Source: Chara braunii (taxonomy: Eukaryota; Streptophyta; Charophyceae; Charales; Characeae). Taken from it: a stretch of DNA of 30,542 nucleotides. Position 1 is the stretch's first letter. Each line of letters opens with the position of its first letter. The translations under genes were made by a program, and so were the position numbers. The notes under the pieces were generated by a model. The model made no database searches, had not been told where the DNA came from, and saw only the letters and a list, made by a program, of their open reading frames with translations. This document shows, one piece after another, positions 1-11,110 of the stretch. The stretch covers positions 944,307-974,848 of the forward strand of contig BFEA01000101.1 of assembly GCA_003427395.1 (NCBI GenBank), read 5' to 3'.

Positions 1-112
1 CCCGCGGCGAGCCTTTTTCAACCGCGGCCGCGGCGGTCATGACCGCGGGCTCGCGGTCGACCGCATGGGCCGCGGTCATGCCCGCGGTGACCGCGGCCTA
101 CGGGGATACATA
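1..112. repeat. GC-rich palindromic minisatellite
   Basis: The first ~110 bases are built from CCGCGG and GCGGTCATG words in alternating orientation. Positions 33-46 form a perfect 14-bp palindrome (GCGGTCATGACCGC), and related half-palindromes recur to about 107. The tract runs into the start of the decayed retrotransposon ORF, so the first residues of that ORF may be repeat rather than protein. The left end is cut by the window. Confidence 0.6.
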
Positions 113-1748
113 GCTCTGCAGGGATCGGTGTCCTTACAAGGAACAGAGAGGGGGGAGGGGGCAGGGCAGATGGAGGAAAGGGCCACCCAATCCGCCCATG
201 ATGAGGGGGGAGGAAGGGAGAGAGAGCTGAGCATAGTAGGGAACACCGGGCTGGAAACAGCACAGACCGCGCATGACCTGGAGGAACACCCATGCAGACA
301 ATTCTCCTTCAGACCCCCGCGAACAGAAGACCTCTTCCAACAGGCCTTCGATCCTGAACCAATGGAGGTAGAAGGATCAGAACCCCTGGCAAACAAAACC
401 TCCACACTGCCGCCGGAAGTGATCATGACCGACCCCACACCTGAGACACAAGGGGAGACAGAGGACAGAATGAAGGTCCTCACGGAGTGGCTCTATGAAC
501 AATTAAAGGGGCACTATGCACACCGTACTCACCTGTCCACTGAGTTCTGGGATCGAACGTATGTCGACCTGTTTGAACTATTGGACAGCAGCCCGAGTCT
601 TCAACAGGCGTTGGAGCACGGGCTACCCCACGGGCTATCACAACCAGCCAGCTGGTAGGAAACCTGGCATCGGGTGTGGTGTATTGTTCATAGTCAATTC
701 CACTGTCCTCCCCCCCCAGAAAGGGAGAAGTCCTCGCACGATGTTGAAGCCTCCCCACCTCCCCCCCCGTCCTCCCCTTATCATGACCCCCCGCAGGTGT
801 CACTGGCCGAATCCCACCCGCCCCCAAGGGACCCTAATGGAGTGGACCAGGACCTCCCCCGTCGCCCGCAGTTGCGGCATCTCATCGAAAAAGGTCTTTA
901 CCAAGGGCCACTGCCTCAAGGGACAAGGTCTTGGCGATCCCTATAAGGAAAAAGGCTGGTCGATGGGAAGTGGGGCTCTCCCCAGCGGAAGAGAATGACT
1001 ACTCTCTATACAAGGGAGGCCTCATGCTGCACGGCTGGAGATTGCAATTGGATGCGGAAGGGCAGCACTGCTTCAGACTCAAAGACGCAAAGGAATTTAT
1101 CACATCACACTATGAGGCGAGGGCAAAAGTTATGCTAGAGTGGGATCCGACTCTTGTAGAATTGCAGTTAACGATCTGTATATCCTCTTTGAAGGAAAAA
1201 AGGAGGCGGAGTTGACATGGATATCGCATAACGCATTATTAGAACTACAACACCTCAAAATCAAGCCTAGTCATATCTGGCCTGACACATAAATCATCAC
1301 TGCTCTGTGCTCCATATTACGTGGCATTACCTATAGGACTGATAAAGGGGGAATTACGCCGAAATGGGTATGGAATGGATCGAAGCATGATATGACCAAA
1401 ATAAAGTCTGGCGCAGCACCCTCCGTAACGAGGACCTGGATCTCAGGTCCATTAACGTCAACGGTCTAGCCACCCTTTGCCGGGACAAGTCCCAAACTTT
1501 ACGGGATCTTCTCCGGGGGTTCGAAGGACGAAGTTGCCCGGATGTGGTCTGTATCCAGGAAATGCACCTGACAGACTCCCCCGAACACAATAGAGCGCAC
1601 AAGGCGGTCTGGCCGCACCAGGCCTATAGGGCACATGCACCACGCCCAGCAAGTGCGGGAACTGTAATATGAATCCCCCAGACTCCAGACTAGAGGTGCT
1701 ACACTGGGAAAGGGACAAGGAGGAGGGCCGATGAGTCGCACTGTGACC
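65..1748 (+). pseudogene. Decayed non-LTR retrotransposon (LINE) ORF with endonuclease domain
   Basis: A single protein can be followed along the plus strand with changes of frame. Frame 2 runs from 65 to a TAG at 656-658 and then continues as a proline-rich segment to about 946. Frame 1 covers about 925-1215 (a segment reading GRWEVGLSPAEEND). A further shift near 1165-1215 gives codons reading to about 1400, with an internal TAA near 1288. The frame of the endonuclease segment follows from 1391. The order, a long non-enzymatic N-terminal part followed by an APE-type endonuclease, suits a plant L1-like or related LINE. The reverse transcriptase is absent because the element stops at the Helitron junction near 1748. 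The family is assigned only from the endonuclease part. Assigning the upstream segments to the same ORF is inference from continuous coding-like composition. Confidence 0.6.
1391..1748 (+). pseudogene. APE-type endonuclease fragment of the LINE
   Basis: Translation from 1391 gives the hallmark N-terminal blocks of LINE apurinic/apyrimidinic-like endonucleases. These are a SINVNGL block carrying the metal-site asparagine (about 1448-1468), then after about 30 residues a PDVVCIQEMHL block carrying the catalytic glutamate (about 1538-1570). This enzyme nicks target DNA to prime reverse transcription. The frame stops at TGA 1670-1672. Coding similarity appears to continue one frame over (a segment reading LEVLHWERDKEEGR) to about 1740, with further TGA codons where tryptophan would be plausible. 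The rest of the nuclease and all of the reverse transcriptase are missing. Confidence 0.7.
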
Positions 1749-1749
1749 T

Positions 1750-4700
1750 GATCCCCGTTAAAATCGTTTCTATGCAAAAAGTCTTTCCTGTTCCCGTCGG
1801 CGCATCTACAAAAGCACAAAGCGGTTGTTTCTCTTCCACGGCCCGAATAACTCTTTGCACCAGTACTCGTTGGCGCGGTCGAAGATGTTGAAAATTAGCC
1901 TCAAATCTAGTTCGCATTTCAATCGGATCATACGACAATTCGTCATTTATAATCGAGGACACAGTCGTATTATCGTAATGTCTGTTTATGTCGTCGACAA
2001 CAGTTTCTCCATCAGGGGTCGGATAATAAAGACCGAACAGGTGGATGTTTTTGCCAGACTCATGCAAGATACGGTCAAGATCAAAGAGCACTAAACATTG
2101 CAAAATGATCGGAGGCAGAATCTGAGAGTTCGCACGATACTGAAAATCATCATACATTTTTTCCCAATGCCGTTGAAAGAATTGAACAGGATCGTTGATC
2201 GGGCCAAACAGCAGAAGCATAGCGAATACTTTACGAACCTCTGCAGGCATATAATGAAGTGCGGCCGTATCTATACATTGATTATATGCATCATCGGTTT
2301 GCAAAAGTCCTAATCGAAGACACACCGATCGGAACGAATCGTATTCGACTCCATCGACGGTACGAATTTCTGCAAAAGGGCGTTCTCCACGAGAGTGTTC
2401 ATGGTTTAGAAACACACGGAGATAGAAGCGTTCGCCTCCGTGACCCTGACATGATGCAATCGAGATATCTTTTCAAAAGGAGCACCATGAAGATCACACT
2501 TTCTTCTGTTCCACACCTTATGTTGATTATCCCACACATGAGTTTTAATAATTTCAGGATACAAAGGAAGCTCGTGTTTAAGAACATGTGCGTTCAAAGA
2601 GTTGTGATCCATCCATGCCGTCAATTTTGTGGTCGGTGGTCCTCGGGAAACAACATGATATTTCGTGCATGGTTCGAAGATCATTTTTTGCATGTTTTCG
2701 ATATGCACGGACAATCTCTCGACTGCGGGTCATTGTTCCGCAAGGTCGAACTCAAGCAGACGTCAACATGCCTCGCATGCACCAACAACACGCATATCTT
2801 GATAAGATTTTACTTCATCGATAGGTGCATCATTATCTTGTTCACAAACCATGGCACGCTCACACCTTTTATACACGTACTTATACACATACTTGCACGC
2901 CTTTATGTTACCACAACATTCGACATTGATGTGGCAGTTAAACCTCATCAGCAAGTACGGGTTATATAGGACCACTCGACGATTATCATAAACAATGCGA
3001 TTTTGAACGACGGTAAAACCACCATCACTTGGTTTTCTTCTCCTGTACGACGAGTAAGTTTGTTCATCTTTGAAGGTTGTCGTGGAAATGAATTATTTTG
3101 GAAACCCTTTCGTGCACTTTCCGTTCTCGGTACACGAAGCATCGTGTTTCTCCTCACCTCAAATGTCGTGCAACATGAATTTGACAACCCTTTCTCTTGA
3201 TTCCCCTTCAGGCGGAATCTCCGCACACACCACGTTGTCAACAGCATCTGCATCACGAATTTTATCATCTGGATGCAAGATGACTAATATGTGTGCATGC
3301 GGCAGATCCGTTTTTTGGAACTCCACTACATACAACATTCCATCGACCCTCTCAAAGATCCGTTTTTTCTTAATCTCGTCAATGAGCTGGGTGAGATAAC
3401 CTTTGAACACTCGGCCAAGAAGATCTGGTCTGTCAGTTGCACATTGACCCGGCAACAGGGCTTGTTGGATCTCCGACCAGTTTGTGTTATACGTCATAGT
3501 GATAAAAAGATCGGGTTTTCCAAACCGCCTCACGATTGCCATGCTGTCATGATATCTTTCGGTCATATACCGAGGTCCTCCAGTGAAAGTGGAGGGCAGA
3601 AGTATTTTTGTCCCAACACCATCACTGTGCTGATTTTGTTGCACAACGTCTCACAGGTCCTGATAATATTCTGACCGCAAGTCTTTCTGATGGAATCTCA
3701 CTTATTTTAAGTGAAGGGATTCAACCTTAGCGTAAGCCATCCAACAAAACTTGTGGAAAAGATGCGCCGCATAAAGGAGGCAAGGTCTTTCAGCATCACG
3801 TTCGTGTAGGTAAAACGCATAGTACTCCTTCGCACCGAGTCCCGGCGGCCATCCAGCTTCCAAGGCACGTCGGACATACCAACTATCAATTCCTTCCGGG
3901 AAGAGTAAAACAAACCTCGAACAGTCGTGCGCTCGGGAACAAACCGGAACGACAAGTGTTGGCCGCTCACCCGGAAGAGGGACACGTAAACGAATCTCGA
4001 GCTCACGAGAAAGAAGGTCATGTGCCATGAGAACGCAGACCTCATGTAACCCCAACGAACGGTTATAACGCCTCACATGTTCCTCCGTGGGCATGGCATC
4101 CGGATTTATGACCAACTTCCTTCCATTCAACGCTCCTGACGGAAGGTCGGCAATGGTCATGAAGTCCCTCACGTAGTTGTTACACGGTTGTAGCAACTCG
4201 TGGAACCTTCTTAATACTCGTTTCATTTGCTGAAGTTCGGCATCAGACGTGTGTGCAGGTAAATTAAGGAAATTCACTCTTTGATCAATCACATCATCCA
4301 AATGTTGAGGATCGTGCAAGTAAAGTTGTTCAAACTGAGGACGCCCCCCTTCCCCCACAGCCAATGCACCGACACAATGATAGATCGGACCCTGAGCCCG
4401 AAGTTGGCCCTGAAATCCTTGAACATCATCGCTCTGTTGTTTTAACCGCGAGGATGCGAGAGATAAACTATTATTGATTATCCTCACATTCTTTCGAATG
4501 AATCCTCCGTCGGGAGTCTGAGACGTCCAAATAGAAAGAATCTCATGCTCCGACGATCCTTCTCGAGGCCATTCCCACAGAGGACAACGTCTCGTACCTT
4601 TTTTGCAGCATATTTTTGTCCATTTTTTTTCATGATTCCACAACTTAGCACCACAATACTTGCACGATTTTCGACCACCAATGTCGAATGCCTCAACTCT

Positions 4701-6198
4701 GCTAGCACCCGCCACAATAGCCACGGTGTTCTTAACCGCTGCATACGGTGTTGTCACGGGTACAGACGGGAGTGCATTCATATCAGCGGGTGGATCATCA
4801 TTCAAATCATTCATTTGCTCATCCTGATTATCCGGCTCACCATGTTTCCGATTGTTCATTGAATTTTTAACTACAACGGACGGACTTTGCGACTGCTCTG
4901 CTCTCCCCGACATACTTTGGGATTGCCTCGGTCGAGAACAATGAAGACGCGTTTCGTTCGAAGAAGAAGATGCACCCTGCGACTGGCCAGAGGTGGTTGC
5001 TCGAATCTCTCAAAGGATATTTACAGGGACCAAACTTTGCCTCACACCCCGCAAAAAACGTTTGCGAGCATCCATATTTTTTTTCCCCTTGCGATTCTTA
5101 ATCGCAGCTCTCAATGCACGCATACGTTTAACATGACAGCTTGCCCGTCTTTCCAGCCTCTTCTTTGGAGTGAAAATTTCATACGATGTAGACCCCCGTT
5201 CATCGCTATTCATCGTATGGACTTGTTCTGTTGCACCGCCACCGCCCACTGTACTTTCAACAACTACCGCATATGCATCAAAGTCGGGGAACACAGCCTG
5301 AAGTACGAACGACAACGATCCAATGTCCAAACGACGTGCGACTTTAGCGGCACGCAGTGCCCAAAGGCGCAACATACGATATCGTCTATTGCGCCTCGAA
5401 CGAATCGGTTTCAATATTACCGATATCCTTCGACGATTATGAAATCCAACAAACTTCCTAACCATTGCGTTCGGGGAATTTGGCAAGGTTCCGAGAGAAG
5501 AGCACGTCTGTGCATGAACGGTTGCGATGAAAGCATAAAGGTTAGGCTGCACGCATCTTCGTCGCACATCTTCTGTGAATGTGGACGACGGACCGTTCTC
5601 TACACGTGGCGAATGGAAGGAAGAATCATCAGCTGAAAGGTTGTTTCGATCGTAGGAACAAAATTTGTACAGACTGCATCATGCGTACAATTTTCATCAG
5701 GTTGTCCACTTTGCAAGGTGCTAGGCAGGTTTCGTTCGCAACGAATCTGACTCGTACGAACATCAACATTTTCTTGACTCCTAGGAAAAAAAACTGAGGG
5801 CTTGTAATATCATCCAACAATGGAATCGGTTGTTGGAAAGATAAAGATCTATCACTACACTGTTCTTCTACAGAACAATCAAGGCCGTGATCAGGAGTTG
5901 TCATTGGTTGTTTATCACTTGTTTGAGCAGTCACATCACCCATAGCAGCTACCGGTTGTAGTAAAGACCTTCGAGTCCGACGACTCTGGGAAGGCGATCG
6001 ACCACGTTTGCGGTGTTCATCTTTTGATGACACCCGTGTTTGAGTCGTAAAGGAACAACGAGTAATATCCGAATGTACACGCAATCCTAATCCATCATTC
6101 GACGAAAAAGAAGCATTCTGTAATGAATGGAAATGAACTTGAGCAAAATCAATGATAGGAAAGTTATCACAGTTCGGTATCGTTAGAGAAGACAACAA
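1750..6198 (-). pseudogene. Helitron RepHel protein, multiply interrupted, helicase truncated
   Basis: RepHel joins an HUH rolling-circle nuclease to a PIF1-family helicase. Domains in order: a poorly conserved, partly basic N-terminal region (about 6198-4950); a Helitron N-terminal domain with a CKYCGAKLW zinc-like motif (403 codons from the ATG at 4913); the Rep domain with KPDLFITMTYNTNW and an HAH (HUH) motif at 3291-3299; the two-tyrosine motif KYVYKYVYK at about 2868-2894; a linker (NPYLL, TKLTAW-type blocks); and a PIF1 start with Walker A APTGTGKT at 1780-1806. From about 5650 down to 2430 the frame is one and the same but is broken by stops at 5010-5012 (TGA), 3702-3704 (TAA), 3651-3653 (TGA), 3159-3161 (TGA), 3093-3095 (TAA), 2763-2765 (TGA, at a usual Trp) and 2730-2732 (TGA). 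A 1-base frameshift lies near 2427-2432. Others are suggested at the A8 run 5786-5793 and near 5650. The gene is non-functional. Confidence 0.85.
5800..6198 (-). pseudogene. Possible N-terminal extension of RepHel
   Basis: This stretch is open and rich in Ser, Arg and Gln, with a basic SRRTRRS-type cluster. It has no recognisable domain and no good ATG at its 5' end. At the A8 run (5786-5793) the coding-like reading moves to another frame, and it moves again near 5650 into the frame of the RepHel body. I therefore read it as the disordered N-terminus of the same decayed protein rather than a separate gene. This is inference; an unrelated captured ORF is possible. Confidence 0.35.
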
Positions 6199-6299
6199 AG
6201 GAGCGATAACAGGTCTTTCACAATGGCGAAGGCGTCTTCAACGATTCCACGAAACGTGCAAGGACCTGTCGACAGACGAAGAAGAGTTCGGAGCGACAA

Positions 6300-8399
6300 A
6301 TAAATGAATGTCGCGTGAATCCTTATCTATGCTTTCATCCCCCGCCATTTGAACGGGCGTATATGCATATCTTTTTAGACGGCTATAACGTGAAAATCAA
6401 AGCATGTGAGGAATATGAAAGATATAAAAATCAGTAGGATGAAATATATCCCAGAATGTTTGTATACACATGTAATTATGGTAGTAAGAAAAAATATATA
6501 GTGTAAAGCATTTTAAAAAAGATAAAAATATAGTCAAAGGATAAACGAAGTTGGCAAAATACAAAACGAAAAATGAACAGAAGAAAACGTTGAGTTCACG
6601 TTCTTTATTTTGTTTTCTTTTCTTTAAATGTTTATGTGGAGGGAAATGACGGTTAATTAACTGATGACAAATCATACTTTTTCTCTTTTATCCATTCGTT
6701 GTATTTTTTTTTTATGTGTTCGTAAAAAAAACGATAATTTCTTTTTCATATGTTTTTTTTTTTCTATATGCCCTTTAGTCTTTTCAGGGCCCCATGGGAT
6801 CGAGTCATACGTACCTCATTTATCCACGTTTACCCTTTGTCATTCCTCGACAGGGCTCACTTTCCTATTCGTATAAGTTTGTGATTGGAAATAGAGTTTT
6901 TTTTGACTCCAATCGCATTCGATAGAGGCGGCTCCTACTTGCGGCCAACCTTGGGTATTCTAAGTCAGTCACCATTCACAAAAAAATCGAAGAATGGTAA
7001 AAGTCTTCCCCAACCTGCCTGAGTCCCAACCGCTAGGATATAGTCTGTGGCACCCGTCCTCCTCGCCCAGACACGATGCTTGGATCTCAGAAGTAGGCGT
7101 TGGCTCCTCCACAACAACATTGCACCACCCCAGAAAAGGGTCTATGCGGCCTACTGAACCTCTCCCCAGCCAGCCCCGAAGGTCGTGGTTTCAGGAAGAG
7201 CCATTCCTAGCGATTGAGGTTGGTCAAATTGTTGATGACCTCACCATTCCTCTCCTCCCTTGTTTGAGCAACTTAGATGAAATAAGAGCAAAGGGGGTAA
7301 AGAACATGATTTTTTGGAACAGGCTTACGTGAGAGGAGGTCGTTCGGGATAGCATGGGTGCTTTGGGAGAAAGGTTAAGTTTATTGTTAGTTTCATTATT
7401 TATTATCGGACGGATTCCTTCTTCGATATTCCTTACATTACACAGTGTGACCCAACCCTCCCAATACTATTTACTTTCCTTCATGTAAGTGCCTTCGTGT
7501 TTTCAGCGTTCAATGCAACATAATTATACGTACCTTGTTTTGGAATAACTATGCTTTGCTTTCCTTAGACAATATGTAATCGGAGACGATGAATGTGTGT
7601 TGTTGTTGGTTTGTTTTTTATTTTAACTATCGATGTTTTTCCTTAACGATTGTCCATTAAATCATAATTTTATAATATGGAATATTCGCATTGCTTTTTT
7701 TTTTTAGGGGGGGGGGGGGGGGGNNTTTTTTTTTTTTTCGGCTCAATATTTCTTAAAGTATACTCACCTGTCGTTTTTTTTTTTTTTACCAATAAATAGA
7801 AGAATGTAAGAGCAGACACTGAAAACCATATAATATAAAGAAACAAAATTTCGAGAAAGTTAGCAACAAAAACTTAAATTCGGTTTTATAAAAACGACCA
7901 CATAGAGTATGAAACTCCATAGCGAAAAAGAACCAATAAAACTTATGTTTTAATATACGAATAATAGTTTCTCATAATTTCAATCCTGTCTGGGGAAGAC
8001 AATGCCGAACGGAAAAAAAAAAAAGAATTTTCAAATAATAAAAAAAACATAAAAAGAGAGAGACAGAAAAAAAAAAAAAGGGACAGAGAGATGCGAAAAC
8101 AAACATCCTACTTAAACCTCTTATTCTACTTTTTTTATATAAGACAGTTCACCTCATATTTAATAGCAAAATAAAAATAAAAATATGCCTAAACCAACCA
8201 TCAAATTTGAGCACCATTAACGAATTGAAGAAACCGAAGATGCATACATAGACGAAGAAGCGGAGAGAGAAAGAGAGAGAGGAGGGAAAGTGAGATAGAG
8301 ATATAAAGATAGAGAGAGATAGAGAAGTAAGAACTGAAGAACAGAAGTTCTTCAATACTATTCCACTCTATCTCTTTATTGCCTATTCTACTCTAGTCA
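6300..8399. other. AT-rich spacer without a recognised gene
   Basis: The sequence is strongly AT-rich with many A/T homopolymers, and then becomes purine-rich from about 8010. I see no conserved coding region, RNA gene or transposon terminus. A 112-codon open frame at 6994-7332 has no recognisable motif. A G-run (about 7709-7723) followed by NN (7724-7725) and a T-run marks an assembly gap. The far end of the Helitron could lie in this interval but is not identifiable. Confidence 0.5.
8225..8345 (+). repeat. GA-rich simple repeat
   Basis: An imperfect (GA)n/(GATA)n tract of about 120 bases made almost only of purines with scattered T. A shorter A/GA tract lies upstream at about 8044-8095. 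No coding or structural role is visible. Confidence 0.7.
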
Positions 8400-9821
8400 C
8401 TACTCATGTACATCATTATCCCCGCGAAGTTGCCTCCTCCTTTCTTCCATTGCTAACTGTCGCTGCTCATCAACAATAACGTTTCCTAAAGCATAAAGGT
8501 CTGTGTTGTCATCACAGCCATGTCGAACAACCATCAAATCATTCACCTTTTTGTAGTCCCCTTTCCTATGATGAGTCATGCGGCCACAACCAGGACATGG
8601 ACGCCTAAGTGCTTCGATCAATGCAAGCACCACCTCATGCAATCTCGTCTCATGTTGCTTATTAATGCTCGCCAAAGCATTTAATTCTCGTTTTACATCC
8701 TCCATATCCTTCCTAAATCCCACTGGTGAGTACGTACTAATGATATTGGCCAACAAAACTCTCATCGTGTATAACTGTTCGTTGTAACGTCACACCATTG
8801 CATTCCCCAATGCATTCTGACATTGCTCAGGAAAACTATCCCTGAATATTGAATCCATCAATGCTTCCTGTGTCTGCTTGTATGAATCTCCAAGCAGCAG
8901 AACAGTTCCTTTCAATTGACCATCACTTACCGGAAACTTCATCGCACTTTGCACCTCTAAGAACACATTCCTGTGTGCCAACGCGGAACGAACACTTCGC
9001 AGTGACTGTAACATTGCAATGAGACACGATTTTGGAAGACTTTCCAAAGTGACAGTCGATGGAATTCCAAACAGGTTGGTGGCAAAAGAAGGATCAATGG
9101 ACGACAATGCACCAACCAACAACACTCTTCTTATTGCAATCTCCGCTTCTTCCAATCGCCGACGTAAACTCCCACACTCTTGCAACAGGTATGTGTCAAC
9201 TCTATTACTAAGTTCAGAAAGTTGATCCAATAAATCATTTTTGACCAAGGATTGAATCAGAGTTTGAAATTCTCTTTCCATATCCTCATTACTTTCCACC
9301 TCCTTCTTCACATCCAAAGAGCCGGACACAGAGGAATCTCCCACCTCTTCACTTCGTTTCCCTGCAAGGAAACTTTCAAGCACTGCCTGTGCATTCAACT
9401 CCACATTTTGAAATGCATTCCTCAACGCCTCCACTTCCTTTTCCTTCTTCTTCAACATTTGCAACAACTCCTCCTGAGTCTATCGAAGGCCTTCATTTTC
9501 TGTGAGCTTCCGACCACACGCCCTTCTTACCGCATAATCACTCGGAACCTTACCTTGAACACCATACCGCAGTACAGGCCGAGCTTCATGAGAACGTTGT
9601 TTTTTGTCGTGAAGCTGATTTGCTGCGTTGTATTCGTACCATTCCGCATATTTTTCACTGTATTGTTCTTCCAGTTCACGTTGAATCAAAGGATCATTCA
9701 ATCTATCATCATATAGCCTGTTACGCAAATCGGACCAAGATGATCCGTCAATCCCTCTTTCTGTATGTTCGTCGACCATCGGATTGCTCTCACCAGATGC
9801 TTGTCCGTCTGCAAAGACCAC
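8400..9821 (-). pseudogene. Unrecognised coiled-coil protein gene with two in-frame stops
   Basis: Three open segments (9821-9480, 9467-8790, 8765-8400) lie in exactly the same frame. Only TAG at 9480-9482 and TGA at 8790-8792 separate them, giving about 470 codons that end at adjacent TAG and TGA codons just below 8400. The first part is charged and Tyr-rich (YSEKYAEWYEYNAANQ). The middle has heptad-like Leu/Glu/Lys patterns (LLQMLKKKEKEVEALRNAF; LRRRLEEAEIAIRRVL) and should form coiled coils. The tail contains CPGCGRM followed by basic residues, a possible half zinc site. No enzyme motif is seen and I do not recognise the family. The 5' end lacks a good ATG; the first in-frame ATG is about 16 codons in. 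A strong acceptor-like site precedes it, so this may be a 3' exon. It lies on the same strand as the Helitron gene, so capture by or co-mobilisation with that element is possible but unproven. Confidence 0.55.
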
Positions 9822-9874
9822 TATGGGAAAAAAAAAAAAAACGAATATATCAACAATGAAATTAGAGTGGGTGG
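9818..9874 (-). promoter_or_regulatory. Candidate intron branch point and 3' splice site
   Basis: Read on the minus strand, CTAAT (fits the CURAY branch consensus) is followed after about 40 bases by a run of 13 T, then CCCATAG, then TTTGCAG a few bases later. The coding-like frame begins exactly at this point. This is the layout of a plant intron end and suggests upstream exons on the other side of the minisatellite, or a lost 5' part. Confidence 0.4.
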
Positions 9875-9879
9875 TACGA

Positions 9880-10485
9880 TTAGGTGCTTGGGTAGGTGGT
9901 TGGGTGGCTGGACGGTTGGTTGGTTGGGCGATTGGGTTAGGTGTTTGGTTGCGTGGTTGGGTGGATGGGTGGTTGGTTGGTTGGTTGGTTGGGTGGTTGG
10001 GTTAAGTGGTTTGGTCAAGTGGTTCGTTGGGCCGTTGGGTGGTTGGGTCGTTACGTGGTTGGGCGCTTGGGTGATTGCGTGGTCGGGTCGTTGGGCACCT
10101 AGTTGGTTTTGTGGTTGGGTGGTTGAGTGGTTCGGTGGTTGAGTTAGGTTGTTGGTTGGTTGGCTGGTAGGCTTATGTGGTTGGCTGGGTAGTTGGGTGG
10201 ACGGTTGCTTCGGTGGTCGGCTTAGCTGGTCGGGTGGTTGAGTGGTTAGGTGGTTGGGTGGTGAAGTGGCTGGCTGGTTGTGTGGTTGGTTGGGTGGTTG
10301 CGTGGTTGCGTAGATGGGTGGTTGGGTTAGGTGGTTGGTTGGGTGGTTGGGTTACGTCGTTGGACGGTTCGGTTAGGTGGTTTGTTGACTGGTTGGGCTG
10401 TTAGGTGGTTGGGTTAGCTGCTTGGTTGGGTGCTTGGGTGGTTAGGGTAGGTCGTTGATTAGGTGGTTGGGTGGTTGGGTCTACC
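9880..10485 (+). repeat. GGTTGGGT-type minisatellite
   Basis: About 600 bases of imperfect tandem GGTTGGGTGGTTGGGT words with occasional changed units (GGTCGGGT, GGTTACGT). The plus strand is almost C-free and carries regularly spaced GG/GGG runs, so G-quadruplex formation is plausible. Open frames here encode low-complexity Trp/Gly/Val repeats and are artefacts of the repeat. It is not a canonical plant telomere repeat (TTTAGGG). Confidence 0.85.
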
Positions 10486-10539
10486 TGTATGTGTGGCTTT
10501 CTGTGTGCATGTCTACCTATATGTCTGCCTTCCTGTCCT

Positions 10540-11110
10540 GAGTCTGCTCGTCTGCCCAGGTCCACGCCCAGGTCCAGGTTCACGTCGAGGCTCAGGTCCA
10601 CGCCCAGGTCAAGGCTCAGCTCGAGGCTCAGGTCCACGCCTAGGTTAGGTCCAGCCTCAAGTCCACGCTCAGGACCAGGCTCCGGACCCGGCTAAACTTC
10701 AGAACAGGCCCAGTTCCAGGATCAGCTCCATGCTCAGTTCAAGACCCAGGTCCAGGCTTAGATCGAGGCCCAGGTTCGAGCTCAGGTCCAGGCCTAAGTC
10801 CACGCTCAAGTCCAAGCCCAGGTCCATGCTCAGGTCCAAGCCCAGGTCCAGCACCAGATCGTGGCATAGACCCAAGTACGCAGGTCCACCTTAGGTCCAC
10901 GTGCAGTATGGGTCCTGCCTCAAGTCCACGCGTAGTCCGGGTCCAGTGTCAGGTCCACGCATAGTCTGGGTCCAGATTTGGCGTGTATGTACGGGTCCAG
11001 GTCTGGGTAAACTAAAAAAAAAAAAAAAAAGGCAAGCAAAAGGCTACACCCAGGTAAACCAAAGCACACAGAACAGGTCCAGGCTCAGGTCCAGGTCCAG
11101 GCTCACGTCG
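10540..11110 (+). repeat. CCAGGTCCA-type degenerate minisatellite
   Basis: Degenerate units of about 12 bases (CAGGTCCACGCC, CAGGCTCAGGTC and variants) run to about 10880. More diverged copies follow to about 11110, broken by A-runs at about 11015 and 11130. It adjoins the preceding minisatellite through a short TGT-rich linker (10485-10540). All open frames through it are repeat-driven. Confidence 0.75.

Larger units (their letters stand above)
1748..6300 (-). mobile_element. Truncated Helitron (rolling-circle transposon)
   Basis: The minus strand carries a RepHel-type protein gene, the defining gene of Helitrons, from about 6200 down to 1750. The gene is cut inside helicase motif I, so the element's 3' end (the CTRR terminus with its hairpin) is not here. 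The LINE fragment begins directly at the break. I could not identify a convincing 5' TC terminus on the high-coordinate side; coding-like sequence fades around 6200-6300. The break at 1748 may be a LINE insertion or a rearrangement joining two fragments. Copies elsewhere in the genome would decide. Confidence 0.75.

Noticed and set aside
6994-7332. 112-codon plus-strand ORF in the AT-rich spacer
   Set aside because: No motif, no repeat partner, no promoter or splice context; a chance open frame cannot be excluded.
2730-9482. Reassigned stop codons (alternative genetic code)
   Set aside because: TAA, TAG and TGA all occur as interruptions at non-equivalent residues, and frameshifts accompany them. 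Long stretches such as 1750-2415 are open under the standard code, so decay is the simpler reading.
9880-10485. Telomere or interstitial telomere repeat
   Set aside because: Words are GGTTGGGT/GGTGGTTG, not TTTAGGG or another known telomere unit, and the array is irregular.
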